Assembly (NCBI GenBank): GCA_963818985.1
Contig: CAWFUJ010000004.1
Coordinates: 1-64,000, forward strand
DNA length: 64,000 bases
Direction: 5' to 3'
Origin: JAFEDN01 sp963818985
Lineage (GTDB): Bacteria; Pseudomonadota; Gammaproteobacteria; Coxiellales; Coxiellaceae
Part shown: piece after piece, positions 22,698 through 32,618 of the stretch
Numbering within the stretch: position 1 is the first letter of the stretch
Layout: every line of letters starts with the position of its first letter
Notes under the pieces: model-generated
What the model was told of the DNA's origin: nothing
Database searches by the model: none
What the model saw: the letters and a program-made list of their open reading frames with translations, nothing else
Made by a program: the position numbers and the translations under genes

Positions 22698-24773
22698 ATG
22701 ATAAAATTAAGGCGCATCAGCAAATTAATTTTTGGCTCGTTTTTAGTATGGTCCAATGCCTATGCCAATTCTTCTGTTTTAAATCTTTTGGAAATTACTC
22801 CATCAGCCGAATCTGTTGATTACGTTAATAATAAAAAACAATTTCATTTATATTCACTAATAACCGAGCAGCGTAATCCAAAAACTTATAATTTAAGTTA
22901 TCAAATTTCTCAAAATACAACTGCAGGTTTACAATCTTTGTTATCTGTTGATAAGGATATTACTGATAAATTTAACCAAATGAGCGCAGATCCAGAGCAA
23001 TTAAAAATTTTGGAACAAGCTTCTCAAGCAGTACAAAATGCCATTTTAAATGGTCATAAAATTTATTTTTATGGAACCGGCTCTACCGGGCGATTAGCAG
23101 AAGCAGTGGAAAGCGTGTTGTGGAGACCTTTTTGGGAGAAAGTAGCACAAAAACCTGAATGGAATAAACTTAAAGATCGGCTTCCCAATATTCAAAATCG
23201 ACTCAAGGGCGAGATCACTGGAGCAGATCGGGCTTTAATCAGTTCGCTTGAAGGCTTTGAAGATTTACAAATTATCGGCAAATTACAATTAGCCGATAAT
23301 AAAATGCAAAAGGATGATGTGATCTTCGCAGTCACTGAGGGCGGAGAAACATCTGCAGTAATCGGCACTATCCTAGCCGCAGCCAGCATGTATGATCATC
23401 AACCCACTCACAATTTATATTTTGTTTATAATAATCCAGAACGAGTGCTTCGACCCTTTGATCGAAGCCGTTCAGTGTTAGATAATCCGCTTATCACCAA
23501 AATCAATGTCACCACTGGCCCACAAGCCCTAAGTGGATCCACACGCATGCAAGCGACAACCAGCAGTTTATATTTGAGTGGAGTCATTTTAGAGGATGCT
23601 ATTTACCATGTTTTACAGCGTTATCTGTCTAAATCCGAATTGGAACAGCTTGACTTTAACCAATCAATGACTATCCAAAATCAATTGCGCAAGTTTGCTA
23701 GTATTCAAACTACTGTCTATGATTCAGCAGCAAAAATAACCCCGTGGACAAACTTAGAAGCAGACACTTATGCGAAGCAACATCATGTCACCTATTTCGC
23801 TCAAAAAGCGCTTTTGCCTGTATTTATCGATGTGACTGAGCGACCACCCACCTTTCGGCTCCCACCATTAGATCAAGTGAATGCTAAAGAAAAAAAATCC
23901 TGGATTAGCGTTTGGTCACCAGCAGAAAATAAACAGCAAGCATGGGACATGTTGCTTCATCGCCCTTTTCATGGTTTAAATCCCGAGTTATATCAAAATC
24001 AATTTAACCATATTGAAGATCCCTATCTAAAAAAAATAGCTCTAAAAAGTTTAACTAACGCCGGTGAAGAGCAGAAAAATCTATATGATTTATCCTTTTC
24101 AAAAGAAAATATTGAAAATAATGGCCCCATGGCAGGCGATCTGGGGGTCATGATTTTATTATCCCATGAAAATTTAACTTCACGTTTTTGGGAGTGGTTG
24201 AAATTATTCGCTAATGCCAAAGCTAACTTAGTATTGGTGTCGGTTGCACAAACTCCATTGCCAGAAGCACAAATCGAAGAATTTAAAAAGCTTAAAACCA
24301 CCACTAACTACTTACAAATAATTATTCCTCACGACGATCCTTTTGGACTCAGCCAAGTGATTGCTCTTAAAATGCTTTTAAATGCAAATTCAACCGGAGT
24401 CATGGCGAAGCTTGGCCGCGTTGTGGGTAATACCATGACCGATGTTCAACCCAGCAATTTAAAATTAGTAGGACGAGCCACTTATCTTATTCAGACTCAC
24501 GTCAATGCTGTACTCAGAAGTCAAGCTTGGATTAAATCATACGGTAAAAATCCACCTATTACGTTTGCTGATGCCAACGCAGTTTTATTTGATGCAATTG
24601 CCTATGTCAATAACGCAGGATTAACCAATAAATTCTCTGAAGTTCCATTAGCGATTGTGCGCATTCTTGAATCGCTAAAACAGCACAAAAATATTTCCTG
24701 GGAGCAAGCACGAGCGATTCTAGAACATCAGAAACTGGGGGAATATCTTAGAACTGTTCAAGGGATTAATTAA
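22698..24773 (+). CDS. Exported double-SIS, MurQ/GKRP-like protein
   Basis: A 691-residue protein with two sugar-isomerase (SIS) regions. The first has the sugar-phosphate loop GTGSTGRLAEAVES, the TEGGETSAVIG loop and the SGSTRMQATT signature of N-acetylmuramic acid 6-phosphate etherase (MurQ) and of the glucokinase regulatory protein; length and double-domain plan resemble the latter. I start at the ATG at 22698, seven bases after AAGGAG (22685-22690). This start gives a clear signal peptide ending in AYA-NSS, whereas MurQ is normally cytosolic. The alternative ATG at 22653 overlaps the TetR stop and has no ribosome site. It may bind or cleave muramyl sugars in the periplasm; no activity can be proven from sequence. 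Confidence 0.8.
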   Translation: MIKLRRISKLIFGSFLVWSNAYANSSVLNLLEITPSAESVDYVNNKKQFHLYSLITEQRNPKTYNLSYQISQNTTAGLQSLLSVDKDITDKFNQMSADPEQLKILEQASQAVQNAILNGHKIYFYGTGSTGRLAEAVESVLWRPFWEKVAQKPEWNKLKDRLPNIQNRLKGEITGADRALISSLEGFEDLQIIGKLQLADNKMQKDDVIFAVTEGGETSAVIGTILAAASMYDHQPTHNLYFVYNNPERVLRPFDRSRSVLDNPLITKINVTTGPQALSGSTRMQATTSSLYLSGVILEDAIYHVLQRYLSKSELEQLDFNQSMTIQNQLRKFASIQTTVYDSAAKITPWTNLEADTYAKQHHVTYFAQKALLPVFIDVTERPPTFRLPPLDQVNAKEKKSWISVWSPAENKQQAWDMLLHRPFHGLNPELYQNQFNHIEDPYLKKIALKSLTNAGEEQKNLYDLSFSKENIENNGPMAGDLGVMILLSHENLTSRFWEWLKLFANAKANLVLVSVAQTPLPEAQIEEFKKLKTTTNYLQIIIPHDDPFGLSQVIALKMLLNANSTGVMAKLGRVVGNTMTDVQPSNLKLVGRATYLIQTHVNAVLRSQAWIKSYGKNPPITFADANAVLFDAIAYVNNAGLTNKFSEVPLAIVRILESLKQHKNISWEQARAILEHQKLGEYLRTVQGIN

Positions 24774-24907
24774 TTCTTGTCATTGCTAGCGTTAGCGAAG
24801 CATCCAGTCGATTCTTGTCATACATTCTCAGTAAAAAGATATTGTAACCGTCAGAGAGCTATGACATAATCAATTCCAAATGGGTACTCATAGAAAGGAA
24901 ACGAAAA

Positions 24908-26365
24908 ATGCGAAAAATTCAACCATCAACTTTTTTGACCAAGCAATCGAAGCAGACTTTAATCATAGAGCTCACCAATCTTTTTCAAAATCCTAACTAT
25001 CTTCCTCCAGTCATCATTGCTATTATTACTGATTATTTACCGAATTTATCTGAGACTTGGCGACAACTAATCGATTCTGCAGATCCAAAACTCTTGGCGA
25101 AGTTTCAATGGCACGTCAAGATTTTTTATTCTATTTTAAATGAAATAGATGAAAAATCAGTTGGAGAATTAGAAACGGAATCCCCCCTTCCCGACTTTCC
25201 AAACTTAAACAAAGAAGGAGGACTTGTTTTTTATCCAAATCCTACTTCTTATCCTATGAATGCTCTTATTGCACTAATAAAGGGAACTTATTCCACTCCA
25301 ATAGGCATTGCTCCTAGGTTAGAATGGATTATTCAGAAATTAAAACTTTATGAAGAAGCAAAAGAAGTTTTTAAGACCACTCTATCTTTTGTTGGCGCTG
25401 TGGAATTCACCTTTGATGAGTCTTATCAATATGTATTCATGGCGCTAATGGAAGGAAAGCCTCCTAGAGATGAAAAAATGGATAAACGTCATCCAGAAAG
25501 TATTTTTAATATGGTGGCAGGTTCTCCCTCCAAGAGTGTTTTTTATCATGGGCAAACAGAATCTAAGCATTTACTTCATATAGTGAATGATCCGAAAGCA
25601 GAACAATGGTTCCTTAAAGATTTCCCAGCGTATTATCAAGATTGTATTAACTCAAATAATTACGAAAAAATGTTTTCACTATCTAAATCAAAAATAAAAA
25701 AATCTGTGGATAGTGTATTCATTTTTCCGCAAGATATTTACAGGATTATTGAGTCGTATTTAACAGAAGATACGATTGATAGTATTTTCACAATGGCAAT
25801 GGACTTGTATGCAGGTTTGAGGGCCTCGTTTATTAAAGTTCCAAGCTTAATAAATATCTTCGATGCTCTTTTTAATTCTTATAAGAGACATCGACCTTTC
25901 TATTTTTATGACCACATTTTAAGGAAGGAATTTTTTTATTTTAATCTATTGAAAGCCATTGCCCATTTGCACCAAGGTTACTTTTTGGTAAGTGGAAGAT
26001 TAGATCCTTCAGGTAGCATTAAATACACAAATTTGTGGTCGGGTTTTCCATTTTTCTTATCCATAACTTTAGAAAATTTTAAAAATTGTCTTCCAGATCA
26101 GAAAAGAGAACTAGAAGATTTCCACGCTAGTATGACTGTATTGGCGGATACGTATCTGCAAAACACACCAGCTGAAGAGGAAAAGTCTAAAGATAAAGAA
26201 TCTAAAGAAATGACCAAAGAAGAACAAAGTAGTATTGAAACTTTACAGCTTACTATTCGAACTCTTCTCCAAAGTAGTCCAGTTTTCAGTTCAGCTAGCA
26301 GAAAAACAGGGCTACAGCCAGTGAATACTGAACTCCGACGACTAGCCATGGGTTCTGAGTCATAA
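24908..26365 (+). CDS. F-box-like repeat-family protein, copy 1
   Basis: A 485-residue protein of unknown function, first of three tandem paralogs of 485, 487 and 489 residues. Residues 31-53 (YLPPVIIAIITDYLPNLSE, then WRQL) resemble the start of a eukaryotic F-box (LP...I..YL..L...W). The rest is helical, with no membrane segments or signal peptide. The C-terminus is Lys/Glu-rich followed by a conserved tail (SSPVFSSASRKTG). GAAAGGAAACGAA precedes the ATG in all copies. Its upstream region lacks a GC-rich piece present before copies 2 and 3. Confidence 0.7.
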   Translation: MRKIQPSTFLTKQSKQTLIIELTNLFQNPNYLPPVIIAIITDYLPNLSETWRQLIDSADPKLLAKFQWHVKIFYSILNEIDEKSVGELETESPLPDFPNLNKEGGLVFYPNPTSYPMNALIALIKGTYSTPIGIAPRLEWIIQKLKLYEEAKEVFKTTLSFVGAVEFTFDESYQYVFMALMEGKPPRDEKMDKRHPESIFNMVAGSPSKSVFYHGQTESKHLLHIVNDPKAEQWFLKDFPAYYQDCINSNNYEKMFSLSKSKIKKSVDSVFIFPQDIYRIIESYLTEDTIDSIFTMAMDLYAGLRASFIKVPSLINIFDALFNSYKRHRPFYFYDHILRKEFFYFNLLKAIAHLHQGYFLVSGRLDPSGSIKYTNLWSGFPFFLSITLENFKNCLPDQKRELEDFHASMTVLADTYLQNTPAEEEKSKDKESKEMTKEEQSSIETLQLTIRTLLQSSPVFSSASRKTGLQPVNTELRRLAMGSES

Positions 26366-26550
26366 CTACCTTGCAATGACTAGATTTTAATTTATTTTTT
26401 ACGCTCTGACGCGAACAATCCAGTCGATTCTTGTTATACATTCTCAGTAAAAAGATATCGTAACTGTCGCGACCCGGCTCTGTGTTATATAGCATGTAGA
26501 GCTATGACATAATCAATTCCAAATGGGTACTCATAGAAAGGAAACGAAAC

Positions 26551-28014
26551 ATGCGAAAAGTTCTACAATCAACTATTTTGACCAAGCAATCGAAGCAGAC
26601 TTTAATCATAGAGCTCATCAATCTTTTTCAAAATCCTAACTATCTCCCTTCAGTCATCATTGCTATTATTACTGATTATTTACCGAATTTATCTGAGACT
26701 TGGCGACAACTAATCGATTCTGCAGATCCAAAACTCTTGGCGAAGGTTCAATATCCAGTCAAGATTTTTTATTCTATTTTAAAAGAAATAGATGAAAAAT
26801 CAGTTGAAGAATTAGCAAAGGAACCCCCTCTTCCCGACATTCCAAGCTTAAACGAAGAAGGAGGACCTGTTTTTTATCCAAATCCCATTCTTTATCCCAT
26901 GAATGCTCTTAGGGCACTAATAAAGGGAACTTATTCCGCTCCAATAGGCATTACTCCTAGGTTAGAATGGATTATTCAGGGATTAAAACTTAATAGTGAA
27001 GCAAAAGAAGTTTTTAAGACCACTCTATCTTTTGTTGGCGCTGTGGAATTCACCTTTGTTGAGGCTGATTTAAATATATTCATGGCGCTAATCAAAGGAA
27101 TGCCTGGAGCTGAAAAAATGGATAAACGTCATCCAGAAAGTATTTTTAATATAGTGGTAGGTTCTCCCTCCAAGAGTGTTTTTTATTATGGGCAAAAAAA
27201 ATCTAAGCATTTTCTTTATGTAGTGGATGATCCGAAAGCAGAAGAATGGTTCCTTAAAGATTTCCCAGAGTATAAGCAAGATTATCTTAACTCAAACAAA
27301 TACGATAAAATGTTTTTACTATCTAAATCAAAAATAAAAAAATCTGTGGATAGTGGATTTATTTTTCCCCAGCTTATTTACAGCATTATTGAGTCATATT
27401 TAATAGAAGATACGATTGATAGTATTTTCACCAAGGCAATGGCCTTGTATGAAGATTTGAAGACCTTGACCTTGTTTATTGAATTTCCAAGCTTATTGTA
27501 TATCTTCGATACCCTTTTTTATGCTTATAAGCAACAACGACCCTTCATTATTTATGACGAAATTTTAAGAAAGGAATTTTTTTATTTTAATCTATTGAAA
27601 GCCGTTGCCCTTTTACACCAAGGTTATTTTTTGGTAACTGGAAGATTAGATCCTTCAGGTAGCATTAAATACGCAAATTTTCGGTCGGGTTTTCCATTTT
27701 TCTTATCCATAACCTTAGAAAATTTTAAAAATTTTTTTCCAGATCAGAAAAGAGAACTAGAAGATTTCCAAGATAGTATGACTGTATTGGCCGATACGTA
27801 TCTGCAAAATACTATTTCAGGAGAAGAGGAAAAGTCTAAAGATAAAGAATCTAAAGAAATGACCAAAGAAGAACAAAGTAGTATTGAAACTTTACAGCTT
27901 ACTATTCGAACTCTTCTCCAAAGTAGTCCGGTTTTCAGTTCAGCTAGCAGAAAAACAGGACTACAGCCAGTGAATACTGAACTCCGACGACTAGCCATGG
28001 GTTCCGATTCATAA
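26551..28014 (+). CDS. F-box-like repeat-family protein, copy 2
   Basis: Second tandem copy, 487 residues. It is close to copy 1 at the N-terminus and C-terminus and differs most in the central 150-230 region, where substitutions concentrate. Its 185-bp upstream intergenic DNA is nearly the same as that before copy 3, so gene plus spacer were duplicated as a unit of about 1.65 kb. Function unknown. Confidence 0.7.
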   Translation: MRKVLQSTILTKQSKQTLIIELINLFQNPNYLPSVIIAIITDYLPNLSETWRQLIDSADPKLLAKVQYPVKIFYSILKEIDEKSVEELAKEPPLPDIPSLNEEGGPVFYPNPILYPMNALRALIKGTYSAPIGITPRLEWIIQGLKLNSEAKEVFKTTLSFVGAVEFTFVEADLNIFMALIKGMPGAEKMDKRHPESIFNIVVGSPSKSVFYYGQKKSKHFLYVVDDPKAEEWFLKDFPEYKQDYLNSNKYDKMFLLSKSKIKKSVDSGFIFPQLIYSIIESYLIEDTIDSIFTKAMALYEDLKTLTLFIEFPSLLYIFDTLFYAYKQQRPFIIYDEILRKEFFYFNLLKAVALLHQGYFLVTGRLDPSGSIKYANFRSGFPFFLSITLENFKNFFPDQKRELEDFQDSMTVLADTYLQNTISGEEEKSKDKESKEMTKEEQSSIETLQLTIRTLLQSSPVFSSASRKTGLQPVNTELRRLAMGSDS

Positions 28015-28198
28015 CTACCTTGCAATGACTAGATTTTAATTTATTTTTTACGCTCTGAAGCGAATAATCCAGTCGATTCTTGTTATACATTCTCAGTAAA
28101 AAGATATCGTAACTGTCGCGACCCGCTCTGTGTTGTATAGCATGTAGAGCTATGACATAATCAATTCCAAATGGGTACTCATAGAAAGGAAACGAAAC

Positions 28199-29668
28199 AT
28201 GCGGAAAGTTCTACAATCAACTATTTTGACCAAGCAATCGAAGCAGACTTTAATCATAGAGCTCACCCATCTTTTTCAAAATCGTCAATATCTTCCTCCA
28301 GTCATCATTGCTATTATTATTGATTATTTACCGAACTTATCTGAGACTTGGCGACAACTAATCGATTCTGCAGATCCAAAACTCTTGGCTAAGGTTCAAG
28401 GGGAGGTCAATATTTTTTATTCTATTTTAAAAGAAATAGATGAAAAATCAATTGAAGAATTAGCAAAGGAATCTCCCCTTCCCACCTTTCCAAGCATAAA
28501 CGAAGAAGGAGGACCTGTTTTTTATCCAAATCCCATTCTTTATCCCATGAATGCTCTTAGGGCACTTATAAAGGGAACTTATTGCACTCCAGCAGGCCGT
28601 CCTCCTAGGTTAGAATGTACTATTCGGATATTAAAACTTTGTAAGGAAGCAAAAAAAGTTTTTAAGGCCACTTTATCTTTTTTGGGCGCTGTGGAATTCA
28701 CCTTTGATGAGACTGATCTATATGTATTCATGAAGATAATCACAGAAAAGCCTGGAAGAGTGGAAAAAATGGACGAAAGCCATCCAAAAAGAATTTTTAA
28801 TATGTTGGCAGGTTCTCCCGCCAAGAGTGTTTTTTATTATGAGCAAAAAGAATCTAAGCATTTTCTTCATATAGTGGGTGATCCGAAAGCAGAGCAATGG
28901 CTTCTAAAAAAGTTACCAGAGTATAAGCAAGATTATCTTAACTCAAACAAATACGATAAAATGTTTTTACTATCTAAATTAAAAATTAAAAAATCTGTGG
29001 ATAGTGGATTTATTTTTCCCCTGGTTATTTACAGCATTATTGAGTCATATTTAATAGAAGATACGATTGATAGTATTTTCACCAAGGCAATGTCCTTGTA
29101 TGAAGATTTGAGGACCTTGACCTTGTTTATTAAATTTCCAAACTTAATGAATATCTTCGATACTCTTTTTTATGCTTATAAGCAACAACGACCCTTCATT
29201 ATTTATGACGAAATTTTAAGAAAGGAATTTTTTTATTTTAATCTATTGAAAGCCGTTGCCCATTTGCACCAAGGTTATTTTTTGGTAAGTGAAAGCTTAG
29301 ATCTTTCAGGTAGCATTAAACGCAACACAAATTTGAGTTCGGGTTTTCCATTTTTCTTATCCATAACCTTAGAAAATTTTAAAAATTGTCTTCCACATCA
29401 CAAAATAGAACTAGAAGCTTTCCAAGCTAGTATGGCTGTATTGGCGGATACGTATCTGCAAAACACTATTCCAGCTGAAGAGGAAAAGCCTAAAGATAAA
29501 GAATTTAAAGAAATGACCAAAGAAGAACAAACTAGTATTGAAACTTTACAGCTTACTATTCGAACTCTACTACGAAGTAGTCCAGTTTTCAGTTCAGCTA
29601 GCAGAAAAACAGGACGACAGCCAGTGAATACTGAACTCCGACAACTAGCCATGGGCTCCGAGTCATAA
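28199..29668 (+). CDS. F-box-like repeat-family protein, copy 3
   Basis: Third tandem copy, 489 residues. The central region has diverged further (for example YCTPAGRPPRLE in place of YSTPIGIAPRLE), while the F-box-like start and the C-terminal tail are kept. The following DNA no longer matches the spacer until about 29766, where the common downstream element reappears. Confidence 0.7.
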   Translation: MRKVLQSTILTKQSKQTLIIELTHLFQNRQYLPPVIIAIIIDYLPNLSETWRQLIDSADPKLLAKVQGEVNIFYSILKEIDEKSIEELAKESPLPTFPSINEEGGPVFYPNPILYPMNALRALIKGTYCTPAGRPPRLECTIRILKLCKEAKKVFKATLSFLGAVEFTFDETDLYVFMKIITEKPGRVEKMDESHPKRIFNMLAGSPAKSVFYYEQKESKHFLHIVGDPKAEQWLLKKLPEYKQDYLNSNKYDKMFLLSKLKIKKSVDSGFIFPLVIYSIIESYLIEDTIDSIFTKAMSLYEDLRTLTLFIKFPNLMNIFDTLFYAYKQQRPFIIYDEILRKEFFYFNLLKAVAHLHQGYFLVSESLDLSGSIKRNTNLSSGFPFFLSITLENFKNCLPHHKIELEAFQASMAVLADTYLQNTIPAEEEKPKDKEFKEMTKEEQTSIETLQLTIRTLLRSSPVFSSASRKTGRQPVNTELRQLAMGSES

Positions 29669-29676
29669 CCACCTCC

Positions 29677-29803
29677 AATGACGTACATTTAATCCTTTGA
29701 TTTTAAATAAATTTAAATGGACGTCATTTTCGATAGATGCCGCCGAAGGCGGCTGAGGCACTCGCAATAACTAGCTTTTAATTTATTTTTTACGCTCTGA
29801 AAC
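29677..29803. repeat. Inverted repeat and common downstream element
   Basis: AATGACGTACATTTAA (29677-29692) faces TTTAAATGGACGTCATT (29712-29728), a terminator-like inverted repeat. A second small hairpin, GCCGCC-GAA-GGCGGC, follows near 29740. The element TTTTAATTTATTTTTTACGC, near 29774-29793, also occurs after copies 1 and 2 (about 26385 and 28035) and, slightly changed, at about 44796 after the large membrane protein gene. Confidence 0.7.
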
Positions 29804-29808
29804 GATTA

Positions 29809-30546
29809 CTAGAAATAACTTTTGAGTGACAGCGCATTTTTTGCGGCATAGGCTTTATAATCATTATTAAAAAAAATAAATACTTGCTTAGCTCCTTGCT
29901 TTATCATTTTTTTGGCATGATCTGCAATTTCTTTTAAAGCTTTGGGAGTATAATTGGATCGATACCATTGATGACGCCCATGCAATCGAATATAGCCAAT
30001 ATCAGCAGTTACCCAATTCTGCAATGACAAATCAGGGGAATCCACGTCGCAATAAATAACGCCCAACTTTTTTAACAGATTTTTAGTTTCCTCAGTCAAC
30101 CACTTTTTATGCCGAAACTCAACCACCAGCCGATGACGGTTTCTAAAGCATTTTATTGCGCTGGATAAACGATCTAAATCATAGGGCATAGTCCGCGGAA
30201 GCTGCAATAAAATAAGTCCAAGCTTGTCTTTGAGTTGCGAAGCCGAGCCCTCACATATTTTTATAGAATCCTTTACCTCTTTTAAATATTTCCGATGGGT
30301 AATATAACGGGATGCCTTAATAACATATAAAAAGTTTTTAGGTGCTTGCTCGTACCAATGCTGATAAGTATCTTTAGGAAAAGACCGATAAAAAGTTGCA
30401 TTAATTTCTACGGTATTAAATTGATGACTATAAAACTTAAACCAATCTTTTTTAGCTAATGCCGCCGGATAGAAATTTTTATACCAGTCTGGATAGCTCC
30501 AACCGGATGTGCCTATCCAAACCTTTGCTTTAGGTTGACGTTTCAT
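29809..30546 (-). CDS. DUF72 (YecE-like) family protein
   Basis: A 245-residue TIM-barrel-like protein of the DUF72 family. The start KVWIGTSGWSYPDW and the later VEFRHKKWL and YIRLHGR motifs are family hallmarks. Its biochemical role is unknown; a metal-dependent hydrolase-like fold is known for the family. The start overlaps the end of the nicotinamidase gene by 17 bp, so it is co-transcribed with the NAD-salvage genes. Confidence 0.9.
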   Translation of the reverse strand: MKRQPKAKVWIGTSGWSYPDWYKNFYPAALAKKDWFKFYSHQFNTVEINATFYRSFPKDTYQHWYEQAPKNFLYVIKASRYITHRKYLKEVKDSIKICEGSASQLKDKLGLILLQLPRTMPYDLDRLSSAIKCFRNRHRLVVEFRHKKWLTEETKNLLKKLGVIYCDVDSPDLSLQNWVTADIGYIRLHGRHQWYRSNYTPKALKEIADHAKKMIKQGAKQVFIFFNNDYKAYAAKNALSLKSYF

Positions 30547-31180
30547 TAGAAATTTCCGCTGAATTTTTCACTATTTTTGCGCCATGGCTTTGCATCTCTT
30601 CTAATGCAACTCGTGTGGTGTCGGTAGCTAAACCACGACAGGCAGAAAAATTGACAATGACCTGGAAACCCGCTCGCAATAATTGCAAAACCGTGGTTTT
30701 AACACAATAATCTGTCGCCAATCCGCCGACAATAATAGTTGTGACACTGTTGTTACGCAAAAATTCAATGACACCGGTGCTTAAACGTTCGGCGAGATCA
30801 TGATAACAGGCACCGTATGGATGCATATCTAATTCGATGCCTTCCCAAATAAAATAATCATAATCGGTTATCTTTGGTAAACCTGGAATTAGCTCAAATC
30901 CTTTAGTACCGGGCATAGCATGTTTAGGCCAATAGACATCGACATTTTCACCAGTAATCGGACTCAGAGTTTGGTTTTTTTCATCAGCGACCCAAATCGC
31001 TTGCGGATTGTGTGATTCTTTAGAGCCAATTCGAAATTTAGCCAATTTTGCTTGTTTGTTGAGTTCAGCGACTATTTGATCGCCTTCGGGTATAGGCAAT
31101 TCATCTGGGCAGATAGGCGTAAAAGTATTTTGGGCATGCACATCAAAACTTGCCACATATGGTTTTTTAGGAATTATCAT
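30530..31180 (-). CDS. pncA: Nicotinamidase (isochorismatase family)
   Basis: Hydrolyses nicotinamide to nicotinate for NAD salvage. The cysteine-hydrolase triad is visible: Asp13 in SFDVHAQNTF, Lys in YWPKHAMPGT and the nucleophile Cys in LATDYCVKTT. I chose the ATG at 31180, which gives 216 residues and overlaps the end of pncB by 14 bp; a TTG at 31195 would add five residues. Its product is the substrate of the adjacent phosphoribosyltransferase. Confidence 0.92.
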   Translation of the reverse strand: MIIPKKPYVASFDVHAQNTFTPICPDELPIPEGDQIVAELNKQAKLAKFRIGSKESHNPQAIWVADEKNQTLSPITGENVDVYWPKHAMPGTKGFELIPGLPKITDYDYFIWEGIELDMHPYGACYHDLAERLSTGVIEFLRNNSVTTIIVGGLATDYCVKTTVLQLLRAGFQVIVNFSACRGLATDTTRVALEEMQSHGAKIVKNSAEISNETST

Positions 31181-32573
31181 GAACCGTTTTCTCAATATTT
31201 AGCAGTAACTGCGCTTTTATAGCTTGTAAACGTGGCTCTAAAGCCACAGGATATTCTTCGAAACGGCTGCAATTAAATTCACTTAATTGCATTTGACAAA
31301 ATTTCTGAATTTCTTGGATAGTCGGTTGTTGATAATGTAACTGTCCATTTTGAAATATGGATTTTAATAAATCTTGATAATGGTCGCTATCAGTCATCAA
31401 ATTATCGTCTATACCTAATTCTTGATCATAAATAATATCACCAATCCACCCATTGTTTTTAGTGTAACGTCGGACTTGCTGAATACCGGGGTTAGTTGTC
31501 TTTTGCGGTTTATTTGAACGTTTCATTTTATATTGCCAAATACCCTGCTCATCACAGATTGCGGTTAATTTATAAGCGGCATCCAGTGCGGGATGATCCC
31601 AAGCCGTTGTCATTCTCGTCCCCACGCCCCAAATATCAATGGGCGCTCCTTGCTGCTTTAGGGTAGCAATGACATATTCATCTAAATCACCGCTGGCTAC
31701 AATTTTGGTTTCATAAAAACCTGCTTCATTCAATAATTGACGGGATTTCCGGCTTAACTCATTCAGATCACCAGAATCTAAACGGATCCCTAATAATTCA
31801 TGACCGCTAGATCGGAGCTGATGTCCGATGGTAATTGCATTCTTTACCCCGTTAATCGTGTCGTAGGTATCAACTAATAACACCGCATTACCGGCCAACG
31901 CTTGCGCATAATTTTCAAATGCAGTTTTTTCGTTGGCAAACGCCATGACCCAACTATGCGCCATGGTGCCTTTGGCGGGTATTTGAAACCATTGCGCTGC
32001 CAGAGTATTTGAAACTGATTCACAACCGCCGATGAATGCCGCTCGACTTGCGGTCACACATCCATCAGGACCCTGGGCACGGCGCATACCAAATTCTATG
32101 ACCGGATCACCTTGCGCAGCCTGACAAATTCGCGAAGCTTTGGTCGCAATTAATGAAGCAAAGCTAAGGCTGTTCACTAAAACGGTTTCTAGAATTTGAC
32201 ATTGCAAAATAGGCCCCGTTACTCGCAAAAAAGGCTCGTTGGCAAAAACTAATTGACCTTCAGGCATCGCATGTACGCTGCAGCTAAAGCGTAAGCGTGA
32301 TAAATAATCTAAAAAACCCTCTGAAAAAAGGGCCTTGTCTTGCACATCAACTAACGTTTGTAGGTAACTTAAATCTTCCTCACTAAAGTGCCAATTGTTT
32401 AAATAGTCAATGACTCTGTCCAATCCACAGCAAATCACATAATTTCCTTTAAAAGGATAACGACGATAAAATAAATGGAATGCCGCTTCGCGCTCAGCCA
32501 GACCCAACTGCCAATAACCATAGGCCATGGTCAATTGATAAAAATCTGTTAATAAGGCTGAATAAATGGTCAT
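31167..32573 (-). CDS. pncB: Nicotinate phosphoribosyltransferase
   Basis: Joins nicotinate and PRPP to nicotinate mononucleotide, with ATP stimulation. The 468-residue length and motifs fit: the start LLTDFYQLTMAYGYW, EFGMRRAQGPDG, a GTMAHSWVMAF segment with the reactive His, and the phosphate loop VDTYDTINGVKNA. It is first in a three-gene, overlapping operon (pncB-pncA-DUF72), giving a complete two-step route from nicotinamide to NaMN. Confidence 0.95.
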   Translation of the reverse strand: MTIYSALLTDFYQLTMAYGYWQLGLAEREAAFHLFYRRYPFKGNYVICCGLDRVIDYLNNWHFSEEDLSYLQTLVDVQDKALFSEGFLDYLSRLRFSCSVHAMPEGQLVFANEPFLRVTGPILQCQILETVLVNSLSFASLIATKASRICQAAQGDPVIEFGMRRAQGPDGCVTASRAAFIGGCESVSNTLAAQWFQIPAKGTMAHSWVMAFANEKTAFENYAQALAGNAVLLVDTYDTINGVKNAITIGHQLRSSGHELLGIRLDSGDLNELSRKSRQLLNEAGFYETKIVASGDLDEYVIATLKQQGAPIDIWGVGTRMTTAWDHPALDAAYKLTAICDEQGIWQYKMKRSNKPQKTTNPGIQQVRRYTKNNGWIGDIIYDQELGIDDNLMTDSDHYQDLLKSIFQNGQLHYQQPTIQEIQKFCQMQLSEFNCSRFEEYPVALEPRLQAIKAQLLLNIEKTVHDNS

Positions 32574-32618
32574 GCTGTAATCATAGTGGTCATCCTATTA
32601 AACCGCCACTATTTCAAT

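Noticed and set aside
24908..29668. Possible CRISPR array or short tandem repeats
   Set aside because: The repeated unit is a whole gene of 1.65 kb, with no short direct repeats and spacers.
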